A stretch of DNA of 64,000 nt, taken from Deinococcus sp. KSM4-11 (GTDB lineage Bacteria > Deinococcota > Deinococci > Deinococcales > Deinococcaceae). The stretch is from positions 372,001 to 436,000 of the forward strand of contig NZ_SSNX01000002.1 of NCBI RefSeq assembly GCF_004801415.1, written 5' to 3'. The notes under the pieces are model-generated. The model saw nothing but the letters and a program-made list of their open reading frames with translations, had not been told where the DNA came from and searched no databases. How positions within the stretch are numbered: position 1 is the first letter of the stretch; the number at the start of each line of letters is the position of its first letter. Below are positions 59,283 to 64,000 of the stretch, piece by piece. The translations under genes were made by a program, and so were the position numbers.

Positions 59283-59708
59283 TTAGACCCGCTCCAGGTG
59301 CACCCGCAGCGAGGCCAGCAGCGCCGGGGCGTTCAGGGTGCGCACCATCACTTGCCCGGTGCCGTCCGGGGAGGGCAGCGGGGTGGGTTCGCTGAGCGGC
59401 GTGGCCTGGGTGGGCGCGTCCGGGAGGCGGATCAGGCCCAGGGTGCGGTCGGCCGGCAGGGCCAGTCCTTCACCGTCCACCTCGGTCAGGACGTTCAGGT
59501 CGGCCGTACCGTGTCCAGGGGTGCCGAGCAGGTGGGCGAGGTTCACGACGGGAACGGCGCGCCCGTGGATGACGGTGAGTCCCAGCAGCAGGGGCGCCGC
59601 TACGGGCAGGCCGGTGGTGCGGCCGGACTCCAGCACTTCACAGTGGACGCCCTCCGCGGGGATGGCGATGGCCACCCCGGCCAGTTCGACGAGCAGCGCG
59701 CGGGTCAT
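59283..59708 (-). CDS. CheW-like coupling protein
   Basis: A 141-residue scaffold linking receptors and the CheA hybrid. Conserved CheW strands are present: LLVELAGVAIAIPAEGVHCEVL, LLLGLTVIHGRAVPVVNLAHLLG (the RG-x-P motif is GRAVPVVNL), and LALPADRTLGLI. It lies 7 bases from the CheY gene and 85 bases from the first MCP. It resembles PixI/PilI. Confidence 0.88.
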   Translation of the reverse strand: MTRALLVELAGVAIAIPAEGVHCEVLESGRTTGLPVAAPLLLGLTVIHGRAVPVVNLAHLLGTPGHGTADLNVLTEVDGEGLALPADRTLGLIRLPDAPTQATPLSEPTPLPSPDGTGQVMVRTLNAPALLASLRVHLERV

Positions 59709-59715
59709 GGACGCT

Positions 59716-60078
59716 TCAGTTCAGGTGCCGGGCGACGATGCCCAGAACCTGTTCAGGGGTGTAGGGCTTGACCACGTAGTCCACGGCGCCCTGACGCAGG
59801 CCCCACTTCACGTCGGTGTCATTGCCCTTGCTGGACACGAAGATCACCTTGAGATCCGAGAGTTCTGCGGTGCGCTTCATGGCGCGGGCGACGTCGTAGC
59901 CGCTGCGGCCGGGCATGACCACGTCGATCATGACCAGATCCGGCTTCTCGCGCAGCGCGGCGTCCAGGGCGGCCTCTGGATCAGTGATGGCCGTGACGGC
60001 GTGGTTGGCGGGGCGAAGGGCGGCTTCGAGGAAGTTCAGGTCGGCCTGCGAGTCGTCGACGATCAGGATGCGTGCCAT
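59716..60078 (-). CDS. CheY-like response regulator (PixH/PilH-like)
   Basis: A 120-residue stand-alone receiver. ILIVDDSQADLN acidic pair, phospho-Asp in LVMIDVVMPGRSG, FVSSKGN for Ser/Thr, and VVKPYTPEQ for Lys are all intact. With no output domain it should act by binding a motor or sinking phosphate, as PilH/PixH do. It follows the MHYT gene by 58 bases and precedes CheW. Confidence 0.93.
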   Translation of the reverse strand: MARILIVDDSQADLNFLEAALRPANHAVTAITDPEAALDAALREKPDLVMIDVVMPGRSGYDVARAMKRTAELSDLKVIFVSSKGNDTDVKWGLRQGAVDYVVKPYTPEQVLGIVARHLN

Positions 60079-60136
60079 GGTGGATCTCCTTTGGAATGAA
60101 TGGTGTGCGGAATGTTGGGGTGGGGGGAAGCCGGGT

Positions 60137-60940
60137 TCAGTCGGTGGCGGCGGTGGTCTGGGAGGCCTCGAGGGTGCCCGTGGAGTCCATGGCGATGGTG
60201 GTCACGGCCAGGCCGATCAGCAGGAAGGACACCACCCCGATCACGAGGGCGAGCATCCCGGCGTCGGACGTCTGAACGGCCATCAGGTTCGCTTCGGCGG
60301 CGGGATCGATGGCGTACCGCAGGGCGGCCATGCCCGTGTAGTGCATGCCGGTGATCGCGACGCCCATGACCAGGGCGGCCACGGTCTTCACGCTGTAAAG
60401 CAGGACGCGCCGGCGCTGCGCTGCCCAGTCGCTGGCGAGCAGCCCGAACAGAAAGAGCGCGACCATGCTGGCGCCGATGGCGATCACGACCGAGGCGACC
60501 AGCGGAGCCCAGATGACCTGGACGGTGGTGCCAGGCATGCGGTAGGCCGCCATGCCCAGGTAGTGCATGACCACGATGCCGCTGCCGGCGACTGTGCCAG
60601 CCACGGCCAAGCGGCCCAGGCTCAGGGCGCCCGCATGCAGGATGCGCAGCGCCGGATAGACCAGGGCCACGGCGGCCAGACCGGAGAGCACCGTGGGCAG
60701 CAGCTGGAAGGAGGAGGGCATATTGCTGTGCAGCGCGAGCATGCCGACAAAGTGCATGGCCCAGATGCCGTAGCCCAGTAAGAGCGCCTGCGCGATCTGC
60801 CAGAAGTGGTTGGAGCCGATGTTGCGGTCACGCCCGGCCCGGCCTGCCAGTTCGAGTGACACGAAGGAGGTCAGGGTGGCGATCACGTAGGAGAGGCCTA
60901 TGTAACCGAGGTTCCATGTCTGGATGAGTGGATGTTCCAT
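60137..60940 (-). CDS. MHYT-domain integral membrane sensor
   Basis: A 267-residue membrane protein with seven predicted helices and three MHYT motifs: MHFVGM (about residue 55), MHYLGM (about 125) and MHYTGM (about 205). The Met and His residues of such domains are proposed to bind copper and sense O2, CO or NO. No GGDEF, kinase or LytTR output is attached, so it would need a partner. ATG 60940 heads the sequence MEHPLIQTWN; a weak pair GGGCAA (61002-60997) and TTCTTA (60980-60975) on the minus strand may be its promoter. It is the first gene of the chemosensory run. Confidence 0.9.
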   Translation of the reverse strand: MEHPLIQTWNLGYIGLSYVIATLTSFVSLELAGRAGRDRNIGSNHFWQIAQALLLGYGIWAMHFVGMLALHSNMPSSFQLLPTVLSGLAAVALVYPALRILHAGALSLGRLAVAGTVAGSGIVVMHYLGMAAYRMPGTTVQVIWAPLVASVVIAIGASMVALFLFGLLASDWAAQRRRVLLYSVKTVAALVMGVAITGMHYTGMAALRYAIDPAAEANLMAVQTSDAGMLALVIGVVSFLLIGLAVTTIAMDSTGTLEASQTTAATD

Positions 60941-61064
60941 GTGCTCCGACCCTAGGCGGGCGGGGCACACATCTTTCTTACATCTGCCGCTGTAGAGGGC
61001 AAATACCGATTTTTTCACACCAGCTCATTCAGGCGGTCGAGGCCATGTCCGTTCCCGTTCAAAA

Positions 61065-61094
61065 TTGACGCGCACGTACATTTCTGGCTATGCT
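61065..61094 (+). promoter_or_regulatory. candidate promoter for the SDR gene
   Basis: TTGACG (61065-61070), an 18-base spacer and TATGCT (61089-61094) form a good sigma-70-type promoter. Transcription would begin near 61101, giving a leader of about 40 bases before ATG 61141. Confidence 0.6.
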
Positions 61095-61126
61095 GGTGCC
61101 ACCGTCAAGCCACCCGGAGGCACCCC

Positions 61127-61150
61127 ATGAAGGCACCCCTATGTCCCTGA
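61127..61150 (+). promoter_or_regulatory. seven-codon leader frame overlapping the SDR start
   Basis: ATG 61127 opens MKAPLCP-stop, ending at 61150 inside the first codons of the SDR gene. The best Shine-Dalgarno, GGAGG at 61116-61120, is placed for this ATG (6 bases) rather than for ATG 61141, so the SDR may be translated by reinitiation. It could equally be a coincidence. Confidence 0.35.
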
Positions 61151-61917
61151 AGAGTCTCTTCGACCTGAGTGGCCGCGTCGCCCTGATCACTGGCGGGTCG
61201 CGCGGCCTGGGGCTGCAAATTGCCGAGGCGCTCGGCGAATACGGCGCGACCATCGTCCTGACCGCCCGCAAGCAGCACGAACTCGACGAAGCCCAGGCCC
61301 ACCTGGTCGCCCAGGGCGTACCTACACACGTGTATGTGGGAGACCTCGGGGCCTTCGACACCCTGGATCCGCTGATCGAGCGCATCCACGCGGACGTCGG
61401 TGCCATCGACATCCTGGTGAACAATGCCGGGGCGACCTGGGGGGCGCCCACCGTGGATCACCCCCTGGACGCGTGGCAGAAGGTCATGAACGTGAACGTG
61501 ACCGGCATGTTCCTGATCACGCAGTCGGTCCTGAAACGCTGCATGCTGCCGCGGGGCAAGGGACGCATCGTGAACGTCGCCTCCGTCGCGGGGCTGCAGG
61601 GCAACGACCCGCGCATGTCACCCACGCTGGCCTACAACACCAGCAAGGGTGCCGTGGTGAATTTCACCCGCGCCCTGGCCGCCGAGATGGCCGGACACGG
61701 TATCACCGTGAACGCCATCTGTCCCGGTTACTTCCCCACCAAGATGACCAGGGGCACCCTCGCCTACGGCGAGCAGCAGATCCTCTCGCACACGCCCATG
61801 CACCGGCTGGGCACGGATCAGGATCTCAAGGGCCTCGCGCTGCTGCTGTCCAGCGACGCCAGCGCCTACATGACCGGGCAGAACATCGCTGTGGACGGCG
61901 GCTCCAGCAGCGTATGA
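61141..61917 (+). CDS. short-chain dehydrogenase/reductase (FabG-like)
   Basis: A 258-residue NAD(P)H-dependent SDR. Cofactor motif TGGSRGLGLQIAEALG (residues 18-33), NNAGATWG, catalytic Ser in VNVASVAG, YNTSK (Tyr, Lys) and the ending ASAYMTGQNIAVDGG. The product could be a 3-hydroxyacyl-CoA dehydrogenase or 3-oxoacyl reductase; the downstream MaoC hydratase and acyl-CoA dehydrogenase support fatty-acyl chemistry. Start ATG 61141 matches family length. Confidence 0.92.
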   Translation: MSLKSLFDLSGRVALITGGSRGLGLQIAEALGEYGATIVLTARKQHELDEAQAHLVAQGVPTHVYVGDLGAFDTLDPLIERIHADVGAIDILVNNAGATWGAPTVDHPLDAWQKVMNVNVTGMFLITQSVLKRCMLPRGKGRIVNVASVAGLQGNDPRMSPTLAYNTSKGAVVNFTRALAAEMAGHGITVNAICPGYFPTKMTRGTLAYGEQQILSHTPMHRLGTDQDLKGLALLLSSDASAYMTGQNIAVDGGSSSV

Positions 61918-62216
61918 CCGTCTCTGGATCGGACAGTGCCGCTGCGCTGGAACCCATGCGGCGCGGCACTCGAGCCAGTGCCCGCCCCACGGCCTGGAGG
62001 ACGCGCTTGGGGCATGTCGAATCCAGCCGCGTGGAAATCCGCCCCGCCCTGCGCCCGGATCTGACCCCGCAGGACGGGTGGGAAGAGGTGCGGTGGGCAC
62101 GTGGCGAGGGGCGGCGCGCCAGGAAATGCCATGGTGTCGCGCGCGCCGACAGGCCCGTTACGCCCGGTTCTCAAGACTCCACCATCGCCCCGGTCGGCGT
62201 CAGGGAGGCCTGAAAA
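61918..62216. other. intergenic, no gene seen
   Basis: Some 300 bases between the SDR and MaoC genes. The frames here give Arg/Pro-rich chance translations. A short inverted GCCGC/GCGGC pair lies near 61939 and 61960. AGGGAGGCC immediately precedes the MaoC start. Confidence 0.4.
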
Positions 62217-62666
62217 ATGCGTGCCGAGGAACTCGCGGCCCATGTCGGTCAGGAAGTGGCCCTCTCGGCCTGGATCGAGATCGATCAGGCGCGCATCGAC
62301 GCCTTCGCCGCCGCCACCGGCGACCACCAGTTCATTCACGTGGATCCGGAGCGCGCCGCGCACGGCCCCTTCGGCGCCACCATCGCCCACGGCTTCCTGA
62401 CGCTCTCGCTGCTCGCTGGCGAGTTCATGACGCGGGGTGGCGCCCCTCACATCGACGGGAGCCGCCTGACCGTCAACTATGGCCTGAACCGCGTGCGCTT
62501 CATCACGCCCGTGAAGGTCGGCTCGACCCTTCGTAACCGCGCCGTGCTCCTGGCCGTCGAACCCGGCGACGGGTACGTCCAGATCACGGTGCTCAACACC
62601 ATCGAGATCGACGGTGAGCCGCGCCCTGCCTGCACCGCCGAAAGCGTGTTCCGGGTTTACGTGTGA
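62217..62666 (+). CDS. MaoC-family (R)-specific enoyl-CoA hydratase
   Basis: A 149-residue hot-dog fold hydratase. The active-site motif FAAATGDHQFIHVDPERA (Asp, His) and GPFGATIAHGFLTLSLLAGEF are clearly present, as in MaoC/PhaJ proteins. It hydrates an enoyl-CoA formed by acyl-CoA dehydrogenase. GGGAGG is just upstream of ATG 62217. It overlaps the next gene by GTGA. Confidence 0.93.
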   Translation: MRAEELAAHVGQEVALSAWIEIDQARIDAFAAATGDHQFIHVDPERAAHGPFGATIAHGFLTLSLLAGEFMTRGGAPHIDGSRLTVNYGLNRVRFITPVKVGSTLRNRAVLLAVEPGDGYVQITVLNTIEIDGEPRPACTAESVFRVYV

Positions 62667-63021
62667 CCCAGGAGGCGTCGGCGCCCGGCGGGACGGTCTA
62701 CCTGCTCGAGCAGGGCGGCGTTGCGCTGGGCCGCATGCCTCTGCGGCGCGTCGAGAGTTTCGCCATGTACTGCGACTTTCACCCGACCCCGGCCTTCGAT
62801 GCCTACTGGGCCCTGTTCGATGAGGACGCGGCCATCGCTGAACGTCTGGCACACGACGACTCGTCGGAGCTGCTGTCGACGGCCGAGGCGACGCTGGAAC
62901 GCATCCTCGCGCTGGGTCTGGTCATCCGGCGTGAAGGCGGCGGTGTGCACCGTGACGTTCTGATTGGCATCGAGGGCCACACGGCCCACTTCCGCGCCCT
63001 GAGTCCCGAGGAGGAATTCCT

Positions 63022-63025
<4 letters not shown>
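62663..63025 (+). CDS. hypothetical protein in a fatty-acid operon
   Basis: A 120-residue protein that I do not recognise. It opens with a small beta-rich part ([20 protein letters not shown]) and continues with helices ([39 protein letters not shown]). It overlaps MaoC (GTGA) at its start and acyl-CoA dehydrogenase (ATGA) at its end, so it should be made in step with these enzymes. Role unknown. Confidence 0.7.

Positions 63026-64000
<975 letters not shown>

Overview
The window reads as part of a secondary replicon (second chromosome or megaplasmid) of a Deinococcus-like bacterium. The grounds are high GC, an HU protein with a long Lys/Ala-rich N-terminal tail, several genes with a TAnnnT -10 box placed so that the mRNA would start at or near the start codon, and a parAB / iteron / replication-initiator locus at 43.0-46.9 kb. 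The species cannot be named from sequence reading alone.

Layout. 0-7.2 kb: small unknown genes, an IS5-family element whose transposase has a frameshift, a small alpha/beta-barrel protein and a large PAS-GAF-GGDEF-EAL c-di-GMP enzyme. 7.5-18 kb: two drug-efflux modules, TetR + two TolC-like proteins + adaptor + RND pump, then MarR + 14-helix MFS pump, each with a visible candidate operator. 18-20.4 kb: a copper-type set (DUF2946, YcnI/DUF1775, CopC, CopD). 20.6-24.5 kb: a lipoprotein subtilase and a TPR-HD-GYP-GGDEF protein. 24.6-37.4 kb: an exopolysaccharide/O-antigen-type cluster, a twelve-gene minus-strand run (Wzz-like/BY-kinase-like, WbaP, Wzx, acetyltransferase, Wzy-like, two GT2, unknown membrane protein, rfbB-A-C-D) plus a convergent second Wzy/ligase-like gene. 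37.8-40.1 kb: HU and an acyl-CoA synthetase. 40.2-46.9 kb: replicon core, with two parS-like palindromes, parA-parB, twelve iterons, an AT-rich stretch and the Rep gene, beside an intact-looking IS3-family element. 46.9-50.3 kb: MerR, quinone oxidoreductase and a 598-residue acyl-CoA dehydrogenase. 50.3-60.9 kb: a Pix/Pil-Chp-like chemosensory operon (MHYT sensor, CheY, CheW, two MCPs, hybrid CheA, REC-PATAN, REC protein). 61.1-64.0 kb: a fatty-acid module (SDR, MaoC, unknown, acyl-CoA dehydrogenase running off the window).

How they fit together. The replicon core explains maintenance. Much of the rest is adaptive cargo: efflux, copper handling, surface polysaccharide, second-messenger and chemosensory signalling, and fatty-acyl metabolism. 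Most genes sit in tight runs with ATGA/GTGA overlaps. The most distinctive points are the iteron origin flanked by two related 22-bp palindromes, the twin TetR operators, the Wzz/BY-kinase-like protein lacking its Walker A lysine, and the Pix-like array headed by an MHYT protein with no CheR or CheB in view. No tRNA, rRNA or CRISPR was recognised.
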